The notes under the pieces were generated by a model. The model saw only the letters and a program-made list of their open reading frames with translations, was not told the origin of the DNA and searched no databases. DNA of 64,000 nt from Akkermansia muciniphila (GTDB lineage: Bacteria; Verrucomicrobiota; Verrucomicrobiia; Verrucomicrobiales; V1-33), in the NCBI GenBank assembly GCA_945861415.1, contig CAMAUV010000002.1, positions 62,001 to 126,000 on the forward strand, in the 5' to 3' direction. Positions 1-8,128 of the stretch are shown here, one piece after another (the stretch's first letter is position 1; each line of letters begins with the position of its first letter). A program made the position numbers and the translations under genes.

Positions 1-720
1 CCCCGCGATGTTCTCCGTCCCCGCGCGACGGTTGTTTTCCTGTCCGCCGCCGAGCAGCCAAGGCTGGAAGGCGACACGCTTGTTCACGTAGAGGACGCCA
101 ACGCCCTTGGGCGCGTGGAATTTATGGCCTGAGAGCGACAGGTAATGGATCGCACCTCCCGCGAGTTTTATGGGCACCTTGCCGCCGGCGGCCACTGCAT
201 CGGTGTGAAAAAACGCCCCGGCATTTTCCGCCAGCGCGGCGGCCTGTTGCACGGGAAAGGTGACACCGGTTTCGTTGTTCGCCCACATGAGAGTGACGAG
301 CGCAGTTTGGCCGGGCCGGATCGCCGCAGCGAGAGACTCCATGTCGAGGCTGCCGTCGAGGCGCGGGGCGAGGCGCGTGATTTCACAGCCCTGCTTTTTC
401 AGCGTGGCGCAGGGACGCAGCACTGCATCGTGTTCGGAGGAGCAGGTGACGATGTGCCGCCGGTTCGGCAGAAGGTGCAGTGCGGAATGAATCGCGGCAT
501 TGTCCGACTCCGAGCCTCCGCCAGTGAAGATGACCTCCTCCTCGCCACAACCCAGCAGCGCAGCCGTTTGCCCGCGGGCCAGATCGAAGGCGCGGCGCAC
601 CGGTTTTGCCGCCGCGTATCCGCTGGAGGCATTCGCAAAATGCTCGCGGAGGAAGGGCAGCATGGCCTCCACCGCTGCCGGATCGACGGGCGTGGTTGCG
701 TTGTTATCGAGATAAATCAT
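1..720 (-). CDS. Cysteine desulfurase, NifS/IscS type (3' end outside window)
   Basis: A PLP enzyme that takes sulfur from cysteine as a persulfide for Fe-S cluster, tRNA or cofactor synthesis. The reading frame runs from ATG at 720 to the window edge, giving 240 codons without a stop; the C-terminal part with the persulfide cysteine is not visible. Class V aminotransferase motifs are clear: N-terminal YLDNNATTPVD, SSEH near residue 96, WANNETG, HTDA, and the Schiff-base lysine in SLSGHKFHAPKG (Lys about 200), followed by GGGQENNRRAGTENIAG. The SGHKFHAPKG form is typical of NifS/IscS rather than SufS. It is divergent from the FAH-family gene at 804. A SufU-type scaffold lies far away at 56.7 kb, so the two are not an operon here. 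The family is certain; the exact NifS/IscS subtype is inference. Confidence 0.93.
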   Translation of the reverse strand, partial: MIYLDNNATTPVDPAAVEAMLPFLREHFANASSGYAAAKPVRRAFDLARGQTAALLGCGEEEVIFTGGGSESDNAAIHSALHLLPNRRHIVTCSSEHDAVLRPCATLKKQGCEITRLAPRLDGSLDMESLAAAIRPGQTALVTLMWANNETGVTFPVQQAAALAENAGAFFHTDAVAAGGKVPIKLAGGAIHYLSLSGHKFHAPKGVGVLYVNKRVAFQPWLLGGGQENNRRAGTENIAG

Positions 721-733
721 GGGGAAGATTTGA

Positions 734-784
734 GTTTCCAGTTTTCAGCATCATCTATTAGCGCTCTCGCTGAGAACGGAAAAC
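734..784. promoter_or_regulatory. Imperfect inverted repeat between divergent genes
   Basis: Two 16-bp arms, 734-749 and 769-784, match as reverse complements at 13 of 16 positions with a 19-bp spacer. They sit between the divergent starts at 720 and 804. This could be a regulator site, a hairpin or a dispersed intergenic repeat. The sequence shows only the symmetry. Confidence 0.3.
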
Positions 785-803
785 AGAAAACAGAAAACTT
801 CCC

Positions 804-1634
804 ATGCGCCTCTACCGCCTTCCCGATTCTCTCATCGCCGTGACTCATGACCGCGCTGTGCGCCTGCCCAGGCTCACGCTGGACGCCGTATTCGCTGCGG
901 ATGATCCCGCGGCGATGGTGGGGGCCGCGTGGAAGAATGGCGAGCCCTGTGCGCCGCCAGACCTTTCGCAGCCCATCCCCGCGCCCGTCGAGAGCCAGGA
1001 AGTGTGGGCCGCCGGAGTAACGTATTTTCGCAGCCGCGTGGCGCGCATGGAGGAGAGCGAGCAGGCCGGGGCCTCGCGCTTCTACGACATGGTCTATGAG
1101 GCGGACCGCCCTGAGTTGTTTTTCAAAGCCACGGGCCCCCGCGCCCGCGGGCACCGGCAGCCGGTTCGCATCCGTGCGGATGCCACATGGAATGTGCCCG
1201 AGCCCGAACTGGTCCTTGCGGTGAATGCCGAAGGCCGGGTGTTTGGCTACACGATAGGCAACGACATGAGCAGTCGTGACATCGAAGGCGAAAATCTACT
1301 CTATCTTCCGCAGGCGAAGGTGTATCGGGGCTCGTGCGCCGTGGGGCCTTGCCTCACCATCTGTCCGCCAATGAGCGCAGAGACGGGCATCCACCTCACC
1401 ATCCTCCGGGGCGGCGAAGTCGCGTTCGAGGGCAGCACGAGTCTTGCGCAGTTGAAGCGCACACCGCAAGAACTGGCAGACTGGCTTTTCCGCGAGAACG
1501 AATTTCCCCTCGGCGCGCTCCTCTTCACCGGCACCGGTTTGGTGCCGCCTGGGCAGTGGACGCTGGCCATAGGGGATGTCGTGCGCATTCGCATCGACGG
1601 GCTGGGCGAACTGGAGAATGCCGTGGGCGAGTAG
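804..1634 (+). CDS. Fumarylacetoacetate hydrolase (FAH) family protein
   Basis: A 276-residue FAH-fold enzyme. The family uses a divalent metal bound by acidic residues to cleave or dehydrate 2-keto acids. Visible signatures are the acidic stretch NVPEPELVLAV (about residues 129-139), GYTIGNDMSSRDIEGEN with the ligand Asp, YLPQAKVYRGSCAVGP, and the C-terminal GTGLVPP followed by LAIGDVVRIRIDGLGELEN. The N-terminal WAAGVTYFRSRVARMEES and the DMSSRDIEGEN/LYLPQAKVY signature resemble the subgroup annotated as 2-keto-3-deoxy sugar-acid dehydratases more than true fumarylacetoacetases. That substrate is inference. ATG 804 is the only good start. No sugar-acid pathway genes sit beside it. Confidence 0.88.
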   Translation: MRLYRLPDSLIAVTHDRAVRLPRLTLDAVFAADDPAAMVGAAWKNGEPCAPPDLSQPIPAPVESQEVWAAGVTYFRSRVARMEESEQAGASRFYDMVYEADRPELFFKATGPRARGHRQPVRIRADATWNVPEPELVLAVNAEGRVFGYTIGNDMSSRDIEGENLLYLPQAKVYRGSCAVGPCLTICPPMSAETGIHLTILRGGEVAFEGSTSLAQLKRTPQELADWLFRENEFPLGALLFTGTGLVPPGQWTLAIGDVVRIRIDGLGELENAVGE

Positions 1635-1684
1635 CAGGAAAAGGAATTGCCATGCCGCAGGCCCCCGCTTAATATGCCAGTTCC

Positions 1685-2641
1685 ATGCGCCCGTTGCTTT
1701 TCATCGTTTCCCTGATGTCCGCCGCTCCGTCTCTGCGCGGGGAGGAAAAACCCGCCGTGACTGAGGCGTTGCCGCTGCAGTTGAAATGGCAGACGGGTTT
1801 CCGCTACGTGCAGCGCATCGAGATCAACCAGAGCGGCAAGCTGCCGTCGAAGGGAGGTGTGAAAAATCAGCACGCCAACATTACCGCCGAGATGGTGCTT
1901 AGTGTCCGCCCGCACTCAAAGGACGACTGGCGCTCGCTGGGCGTGAACTGGAATGCATTTTCCATAGACGGTTCCAACGGCGGCGCGGAATTTGGCTATA
2001 ATTCCTCCAAGCCCAGCAAAGTGGTGGACGAAGGGACGGCCAAAGCCGGAAATGAAATCCTGTCCTATATCGGCAGGGAGTTTCTGCTCCAGATTGATCC
2101 TCTCGGAACGATCTCTGCTACGCCGGAATTCGATGCGGCTGTTACAGAGATCACGAAGAAAGCCCCTCACGTGGCTGCGCCGGTGAAGGCGTTTTTCAGC
2201 AGGACGAACATCACGCAGTTGCTGCGCTTGGGTATGCTGCCTGCGGTGCCGGACAAGCCCGTGGTCATCGGCGGGACGTGGCCCTTCCAGGCGAAATTCG
2301 AGATTCCCGTTGTCGGTTCCCTGCACATGGACGGGACCTGCACCATGAGCGGCTGGGTTAACCGCGGCGGGGCGCAGTGCTGCGAAATCCCGGTCAGCGG
2401 CAGCCTTGATTTCAACTCCACGCTGCAGGCTAGTCTCATGGGGCTCAAGGACGCGGAGGGTAAAATGACGGGCGCCGTGTGGTTCGATACCGATCTCGGC
2501 TGGGCGCGTGAATCGGTGACCACATGGGACGTCACCGCCACGCTTGCTGGTATCGCTTCCGCGCAAGACGGCTCGCCGCAGTTTGTGCCGCTCAAGCAAA
2601 CCACCCGCATCACGCTGCTGCGCATGGAGACCGTGAAATGA
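1685..2641 (+). CDS. Secreted protein of unknown function, DUF6263-like
   Basis: A 318-residue protein with a short signal peptide (hydrophobic residues about 3-15, then SLRGEE). The mature part is rich in beta-strands and opens with LQLKWQTGFRYVQRIEI, the pattern of proteins annotated as DUF6263 in Verrucomicrobiota and Planctomycetota. It contains two close cysteine groups (CTMSG and QCCEIP). I do not know a function; an envelope or periplasmic location is inferred from the signal. Its stop overlaps the ATG of the next tiny ORF (ATGA at 2638-2641), so the two would be translationally coupled. Confidence 0.7.
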   Translation: MRPLLFIVSLMSAAPSLRGEEKPAVTEALPLQLKWQTGFRYVQRIEINQSGKLPSKGGVKNQHANITAEMVLSVRPHSKDDWRSLGVNWNAFSIDGSNGGAEFGYNSSKPSKVVDEGTAKAGNEILSYIGREFLLQIDPLGTISATPEFDAAVTEITKKAPHVAAPVKAFFSRTNITQLLRLGMLPAVPDKPVVIGGTWPFQAKFEIPVVGSLHMDGTCTMSGWVNRGGAQCCEIPVSGSLDFNSTLQASLMGLKDAEGKMTGAVWFDTDLGWARESVTTWDVTATLAGIASAQDGSPQFVPLKQTTRITLLRMETVK

Positions 2642-2727
2642 TTGCGCCCCCGCTGCTGCTGACACTGCTAGTCATTCTGGCCACAGCCCGCGCCGGGGAA
2701 CGCCCGGTCCTTCTCAAAGTGCGTTGA
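2638..2727 (+). pseudogene. Signal-peptide stub, probably a truncated secreted-protein gene
   Basis: A 29-codon ORF overlapping the previous stop as ATGA. It encodes an almost perfect signal peptide: MIAPP, then a leucine/isoleucine-rich core, ATARAG, and only about ten further residues before TGA. Nothing downstream continues in any frame; the next 230 bases hold a 9-bp tandem repeat. The simplest reading is that a second secreted gene of this operon lost all but its leader. A genuine 29-residue peptide is possible but less likely. Confidence 0.45.
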
Positions 2728-2761
2728 CAGGTTACATTACAGTTGGAAGTGCCGTTCAGAC

Positions 2762-2820
2762 GTTGTGGACGATGCGGACGATGCGGACGATGCGGACGAT
2801 GCGGACGATGCGGACGATGC
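2762..2820. repeat. 9-bp tandem repeat GATGCGGAC
   Basis: Five perfect copies of GATGCGGAC occupy 2771-2815, preceded by one degenerate copy (GTTGTGGAC) and followed by a 5-bp partial copy. Because the unit is 9 bp, a read-through frame would give (Asp-Asp-Ala)n, but the ORF through it has no convincing protein around the repeat. It lies between the stub and the amidase-like gene. Copy number is likely to vary between strains. Confidence 0.9.
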
Positions 2821-2961
2821 TTTCACGGCTAAAGTCCGCCAGCTTTGTGAGCAAGGGCGCGTGAGAACTTGCAAAAACAGACCACAGGTGCCGTCTTTGG
2901 CAAAACACTGCGCGCGACAATTTGCAAACCACTGCTATGAAGGCGCCCTTTCGACCTTACT

Positions 2962-4509
2962 GTGAGGTATTTCTCGCTCTTATTTTCCATGCTCCTCTCT
3001 ACCGCGGTCCTTTGGGCGGCGCCGTCCGATGCGCCTGCAAAGAAGACGCCGCTACCTGAGAAGCCGGCTCGCTCTGCTCCGAAGACGAAGCCGGGCACAG
3101 TTCCGGCTAAAACGGCTGCGCCAAAACCCAAGGTGGAATGGCGGCCGGAGTATCATAATGGCCGTGCCTATGTGTCCGCCGAACAGGTCGCGACCTACTA
3201 CGACATGCCCAAACCAGTCGTCTCCGGGGACATGGTCGTCATACAGAACAAATACTTCCGCATCGAACTCAACAGGACCAGCCGGTTGGTCAAACTCAAC
3301 GGCTGGACGCTCTATTTTTCCTACAGTGTGACAAAGAAGCACGGGCGCACGCTGGTGAGCGTTTTCGATGTTCGCAATGTGCTCGACCCCATCATGCGCC
3401 CGAATGACCGGCGCGATCCGGCCGTTTTGAAAACCGTGGTCATCGACCCCGCCGGAGGTGGAAAGGAGACCGGGATCAAGTCGCCGTTCATCGCCGAAAA
3501 AGACCTAACGCTGGATGTGGCCAGACAGATGGCGGAACTTTGCCGGTCTAGGGGATTCAATGTAGTGCTCACCCGCGACAGCGATGTGTTCGCGTCTGCT
3601 GAGGACCGTAGGAAAAAAGCGGATTCAGTCACGGATGAATCAATCTTCATCTCCCTCCGCGCCAGCAGCAGCAGCAGCGCGAAAATGCGCGGGTTTGAAA
3701 GCAACACCCTGCCGCCTGCCGGCACTCCGGCCACCGGTGAAAAGGAGGACGGTGAGATCGACAAAAAGTTTTACGCAGGAAACGTCAATGACCGTGAAAG
3801 TCTGGCGTTGGCTACCGTAATCCAAAGCAGCGCCGTGACGAATTTGAAGACTGTCGACCTCGGCCTCAAGCGTCAGCGTTTCGGTGAGTTGCGCGACATC
3901 AACATGCCCGCCGCGGTTTGCCGGCTGGGCTATCTTTCGCATAAGGAGGAGGCGCAGAAGCTCGCTGCGCCGGAATACCGCACCCTCATCGCGCGCAGTC
4001 TCGCGGATGCCGTGCAGCGTTACGCCAATTTTCTTAGCGACCACATCGACGAGCGTGCCGCGGAGGATAAATTTCGCCCCCTGAAATTTGGCAGCATCAA
4101 CGCCTCCCGCGCCATTGAGGGAACAGTGCTCACCGGCGAGCAGGTGGTCGTTGAAATGCCGATCGAAGCCGTGGTGGCCGCCATTTTCGATCCCCGGAAA
4201 ATCGAAGTTCAGGTCTTTCTCTTCGAGCATGTGAACGGGTCTGAAATTGACCTTAGCCTTGCGGACCCTCCAAAAGTCGAATGGGTTTCCGTGTTGCCTG
4301 ATTGGCACACCTCCAAAACGGAGGTCCTGCGTGCTACCTACCTCCGGCCACCCTTTGGCGCCGCGGAGTCCAAAGCGTACGGCAAGCGCAGCTACCTCGG
4401 TTACGTGGCTCGCCTCGTCTATGACGGTAAAGTGATGGACGAGACATCCTCGCCGCAGAATTTGCACCGGGCGCTGTACTACTTCACCACGGTTTTCCCA
4501 CGTCGCTAA
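2962..4509 (+). CDS. Degenerate N-acetylmuramoyl-L-alanine amidase (Amidase_3 fold), probably non-catalytic
   Basis: A 515-residue secreted protein starting at GTG 2962, which keeps the whole signal peptide (hydrophobic residues 3-19). Residues 60-150 look like the small stalk/AMIN-type domain often placed before amidases. Residues 157-360 match the Amidase_3 fold: VVIDPAGGGKETG, AEKDLTLDVARQ, VVLTRDSD, FISLRAS, MPAAVCRLGYLSHKEE. In active enzymes these motifs read DPGHGG, a zinc-binding Glu, SIHAN and VEVGFLSN. Here His at 165 is Gly, His at 233 is Arg, and the catalytic Glu at 321 is Arg; only Glu179 remains. The last 150 residues are a separate beta-rich domain. I infer a structural or regulatory pseudo-enzyme that may bind peptidoglycan or an active amidase. 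It ends 4 bp from the convergent CotH gene. Confidence 0.8.
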   Translation: MRYFSLLFSMLLSTAVLWAAPSDAPAKKTPLPEKPARSAPKTKPGTVPAKTAAPKPKVEWRPEYHNGRAYVSAEQVATYYDMPKPVVSGDMVVIQNKYFRIELNRTSRLVKLNGWTLYFSYSVTKKHGRTLVSVFDVRNVLDPIMRPNDRRDPAVLKTVVIDPAGGGKETGIKSPFIAEKDLTLDVARQMAELCRSRGFNVVLTRDSDVFASAEDRRKKADSVTDESIFISLRASSSSSAKMRGFESNTLPPAGTPATGEKEDGEIDKKFYAGNVNDRESLALATVIQSSAVTNLKTVDLGLKRQRFGELRDINMPAAVCRLGYLSHKEEAQKLAAPEYRTLIARSLADAVQRYANFLSDHIDERAAEDKFRPLKFGSINASRAIEGTVLTGEQVVVEMPIEAVVAAIFDPRKIEVQVFLFEHVNGSEIDLSLADPPKVEWVSVLPDWHTSKTEVLRATYLRPPFGAAESKAYGKRSYLGYVARLVYDGKVMDETSSPQNLHRALYYFTTVFPRR

Positions 4510-4513
4510 CGGT

Positions 4514-7500
4514 TTAGGGCCGGGTCACTTTAAGACGCACAAACTGCCGCAATCTGGCGTCGGGCGTGAACTCGAGTGTTTGAAGGACGGTGCCGCGGTC
4601 AGTGTGGACATTGCTCACAGCAAGGCCTGCGGAGGAAGCAGCATTGATCCAACTCTCGAGATTGGAGGAGATCTGAGTCACTCCGGTGATGCCGGAAGCA
4701 TCCGAGCGGCGCTCCCATGTGAAACGCACCCCTCCCGCAGCAGGCGGAGAAAGCTTCACCGGCGCACTGGATTGCCGCCGCGGATTGAGTCGCGTGTAGT
4801 ATTCCATGAGGTTAGTGAGGCTGTCTCCGTCCGGGTCTGCGTCCTCTGCCGTAAGGATCCCGGCGGCGATTTCTGTGACGGTGAAATAGTCGCTGAGCCA
4901 GTCGGTGAAAGCCAGACTTGAGCGCACACTGCCAGGAGTGGGCAGGCTGGAGCGCCAGTGATCGCCATCGTCTTCGCTGGTGCCGGAGAAAGGAGCCAGC
5001 AGTTCAAGGGCGTGCCCGCCGCCATCGACTGCGGCAGGCCATGTGCCCTCGTCGTCGTAGTTGAATTCGGCGATCACTGCGCCCGCGCGGGTGACGAGTT
5101 TGATGCGCTCACCGTTGTTGGAGAGCTTGGTGCCGTGCTGGAAAATCCCGGCTGGCGTGAGGGTGTTTCCAAAACGCAATGCGAACGCGGCGGAGTTGGT
5201 CGCCAGAACCAGACTGGCTCCGGCGGAAAGATCGTGCACAGTGGAATTCTCCGCAAAGTCAAAGTCAATGCCGGCCGCGAAGCGCAGCGTGTCTAGGGCC
5301 ACTAGGGCATTGGACACGTTTGTGATTTCCAGAAACTCGAACTGATTTCGATCGTGGAAACCGGCGGCGATTTCATCAGCGGAGGGAGCAGTCGGGTGAT
5401 AATAAACTTCCGTAATGGCAAGCGAAGCAGGGGTGGGCGGGACTGCGGTGGTGAAGGTTTTCTCCACAAGGGGAGACCACTCACCAGTGTCACTCTGCAC
5501 TCGGGCATTGACCGTAAACCTTCCTGAGGGCGCGGCGAAGGCAGCAGTGTAGACTTGCGCTTCTGTATCGAGACTGCCAACCAGCGGCACGCGGGGATCG
5601 GCTCCATTTAGCGTAAAGTAAATCGTGCCGCCGGAGACGGAACTGAGCGAGACCTCATTGTTAGTAAGTGTGATTGGAGGCGCTTCGGTATGAGGGAAAA
5701 GGCCCCGGGCGCGCAGTTGATCACGCAGGATTTCCGCGCGCTGGACTGCAAAGGTGCTTCGGATCCATGCAACCTCGGGCCGCCAGTGAGTGTTACGCGT
5801 CATCTGTGGCGTGCTGGTCCATGAACGCGTCAGCACGCCGTTCACGAAGGAAAGTCCGGCACCGGCCGCGGCTCCCCAGCGGGCGGTCTCCGCCACCATG
5901 GGCAGGTCGAGTTCGCTTATGAGAGCGTTCACCCGTGCCGCGGCCGCCTGCGGGCTGAGCAAGCCGCCATTGAACAGGAGCCGTTGAGCGCGGTCCGCCA
6001 CATTGAGCCGGAATTCCGGATGTGCCCGCAGTGCATTCCATGGAGCGGCGGGGGTGCCGCTTTGCGCGATGCCGGTGAAATCCATGTCGAGCTTCCGCAT
6101 ATTCACTGCGGGCCAGAAGAGTCCGGGGAGAGTCGAGTCCCGGTCCACAAGGTGCGATATCAGCAGGTGATTACCCATGGTGATTTCCCCATCCCATGTA
6201 AAAAATCTCCAAGCGCCCGGGCTGGTGGTCCTAGTATTGCGCACAGCATACCAGTTTTTCGCGTTAAAGGCCGCCGCATTCCCTGTGATGGTGGGCACCG
6301 CCACCGGACCCAGCCAATCGTGATCTCCGCCCCACATGCGGATCAAAAGGTGATCAATGTAGCGCTCCGGGCCAAGCAAGTTGGTCAGTTGATTATACTT
6401 CGCATTTGTCGTGATGGGGAATGAGCAGAGCGACTGCAGGGTGTCCCACGCCTCATCGGTGCCGTCCACGACCTGATTTAGTCCGCTGCTACTGTTGGTG
6501 TTGCTGTGGTGCAGCACATCCCACTCAGCGGGATTTCCGCCCGCGCGATCCGCGAAAAATTCAGCGTTCGGCCGTTCATGTAGGTCGTAGAGCCCCCAGT
6601 AGAGCCCGTTGAGACAAAGATGCACATAACGCCCCCGCGGCGACAGCAGACCGGCTTCATTTTCCGTGCGCCGGAGAAACTGGTCGCGAAGATAACTTGC
6701 ATGGAAAGGCACGTCATTCGTATCAAGGTTTCCATCGCGGCTCCGTATGGTGTAGCTGTCATGCCCGCCGGGCCGCAGGACGAGTTGGTCGAAGGTTTCG
6801 CTGACGGCTCCGGCAAAAAGCGGGAACGACACCGGCCCGTCTCCTGTGCCTCCGCTGAAGTCTATGCGAAAGCCCTTCTTTGCCATGTCGCGCACCGCTC
6901 CCCCGTGCGCCTGCAGTGAGCCGCGGGCGGCAAAGCGCTCTCCGGTATTCAGCGGATTAAAAAATTCCACTCCCACCGCTACTTCCGCATCGCCGCTGCG
7001 CAGGTCACCCTGAATACTGGCATCGCCAAACAGCTCCGGCACCCGCCCCGTAATGCACAGCACCGGCAGCGTTTGTGTCAAGGCTGGCAGCATGAGGGAT
7101 GAATACGCCGCGCTGTCGGTAATGGCGGTGCTCATGCCATAAACCGCTCTATCCTTTGCACCGGTGAATGCGGCGGAGTTCCCCATAGTTGCCGGGTAAC
7201 CCGCGGGGCCGGCCGGCTGAGTCGCCCACCCGGACGGAAAGATATAAGTCTGCGTATCGGTGTTTGACGGCAGCCGGTTCGCCGAAAAAGCCCGCGCTCG
7301 CAGAGTGGCGGTGGCGCTGATGTTCACCGGTGATGCATACAGGGCACTGGATTCGTCCGGTTGGCTGCCATCGGTGGTGTAGCGAATCATTGCGCCCGGG
7401 GTGTCACAGGTCAGCGCCACTGTGAATGGCAATGAGTAAAACCCCCGCTCAACGTTGAAATGGGTGTCGAGCGTGTAGCCGGTGAGCGCGGCAGCGGCAT

Positions 7501-7978
7501 TCGCTGAGCCGCGTGTGGGCATGGCCAAGTAACCCGTCGCCCCGTCCCCCGCCCGCCCATAGCTGTAGCCGGAGAACTGTTTCGGATAGGGCTGAAAGCA
7601 GGATGCGCAATTACCGGCGGGAGGATACAGCCCAAGAAACTCCCCGCTGCCCGAAAGAGTAAAGTTGGTGTGCAGCGGCTCCGTCGCTGTCCTCCGGTCC
7701 ATGCCGGAAGCGCCTATGACCAAATAACCACCGGCCGGAACCGTCACCGCAGGAAATGTCCACTTGGCGCGTTGGGCAGGCTCATCTGTTAGGGTCCAGC
7801 CACTAAGCTCCACCGCAGTGGCATCGGGATTGTGAATTTCGATCCAGTCGGACGTCAGTTCAAGATCATCGACATCCGGTCCCTTGTTGATGGCGAGGAA
7901 TTCGCTAATGAATGCACCGGCAGAGCCGGGCCCGGCGGAAAACAAAAGGGCTGCAATAAGGAAGGGAATACCTCTCAT
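4514..7978 (-). CDS. Large secreted lamin-tail/CotH-kinase-domain protein
   Basis: 1154 residues from ATG 7978, chosen because it opens directly on a signal peptide (MRGIPFLIAALLFSAGPGSA); an upstream in-frame ATG at 8029 adds only a poor leader. Domains in order: lamin-tail domain about 20-130 (ISEFLAINKG, DWIEIHNPDA, GWTLTDEP); a chitobiase C-terminal-like domain about 160-240 (IRYTTDGSQPDESS); a CotH-type kinase-like domain about 330-640 (FRIDFSGG, NGLYWGLYDLHERPN, FTWDGE); another TTDG-like region; a second lamin-tail domain about 850-1010 (AITEVYYHPTAP, QFEFLEITNVSN); and a C-terminal tail. CotH-family proteins can phosphorylate secreted proteins. The role here, surface or matrix protein, is inferred. 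A paralogue lies at 21.5-26.9 kb. Confidence 0.88.
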   Translation of the reverse strand: MRGIPFLIAALLFSAGPGSAGAFISEFLAINKGPDVDDLELTSDWIEIHNPDATAVELSGWTLTDEPAQRAKWTFPAVTVPAGGYLVIGASGMDRRTATEPLHTNFTLSGSGEFLGLYPPAGNCASCFQPYPKQFSGYSYGRAGDGATGYLAMPTRGSANAAAALTGYTLDTHFNVERGFYSLPFTVALTCDTPGAMIRYTTDGSQPDESSALYASPVNISATATLRARAFSANRLPSNTDTQTYIFPSGWATQPAGPAGYPATMGNSAAFTGAKDRAVYGMSTAITDSAAYSSLMLPALTQTLPVLCITGRVPELFGDASIQGDLRSGDAEVAVGVEFFNPLNTGERFAARGSLQAHGGAVRDMAKKGFRIDFSGGTGDGPVSFPLFAGAVSETFDQLVLRPGGHDSYTIRSRDGNLDTNDVPFHASYLRDQFLRRTENEAGLLSPRGRYVHLCLNGLYWGLYDLHERPNAEFFADRAGGNPAEWDVLHHSNTNSSSGLNQVVDGTDEAWDTLQSLCSFPITTNAKYNQLTNLLGPERYIDHLLIRMWGGDHDWLGPVAVPTITGNAAAFNAKNWYAVRNTRTTSPGAWRFFTWDGEITMGNHLLISHLVDRDSTLPGLFWPAVNMRKLDMDFTGIAQSGTPAAPWNALRAHPEFRLNVADRAQRLLFNGGLLSPQAAAARVNALISELDLPMVAETARWGAAAGAGLSFVNGVLTRSWTSTPQMTRNTHWRPEVAWIRSTFAVQRAEILRDQLRARGLFPHTEAPPITLTNNEVSLSSVSGGTIYFTLNGADPRVPLVGSLDTEAQVYTAAFAAPSGRFTVNARVQSDTGEWSPLVEKTFTTAVPPTPASLAITEVYYHPTAPSADEIAAGFHDRNQFEFLEITNVSNALVALDTLRFAAGIDFDFAENSTVHDLSAGASLVLATNSAAFALRFGNTLTPAGIFQHGTKLSNNGERIKLVTRAGAVIAEFNYDDEGTWPAAVDGGGHALELLAPFSGTSEDDGDHWRSSLPTPGSVRSSLAFTDWLSDYFTVTEIAAGILTAEDADPDGDSLTNLMEYYTRLNPRRQSSAPVKLSPPAAGGVRFTWERRSDASGITGVTQISSNLESWINAASSAGLAVSNVHTDRGTVLQTLEFTPDARLRQFVRLKVTRP

Positions 7979-8128
7979 GGGGAGTAAGGCGAATCGCCGG
8001 AAACAAGAGTGCCAGAAGTATCCGTTCACAGCAATCCTTCAGTTCCGCTGTTCTAAATTTCCCACCGTTCCGCTCCGCAGATGAGAACTTGACGAACTGG
8101 CTGTTTTTTGTCTTGTCATTCAGCATTT

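Noticed and set aside
2765-2965. ORF of (Asp-Asp-Ala) repeats
   Set aside because: It only translates the 9-bp repeat; no start site, leader or conserved sequence follows.
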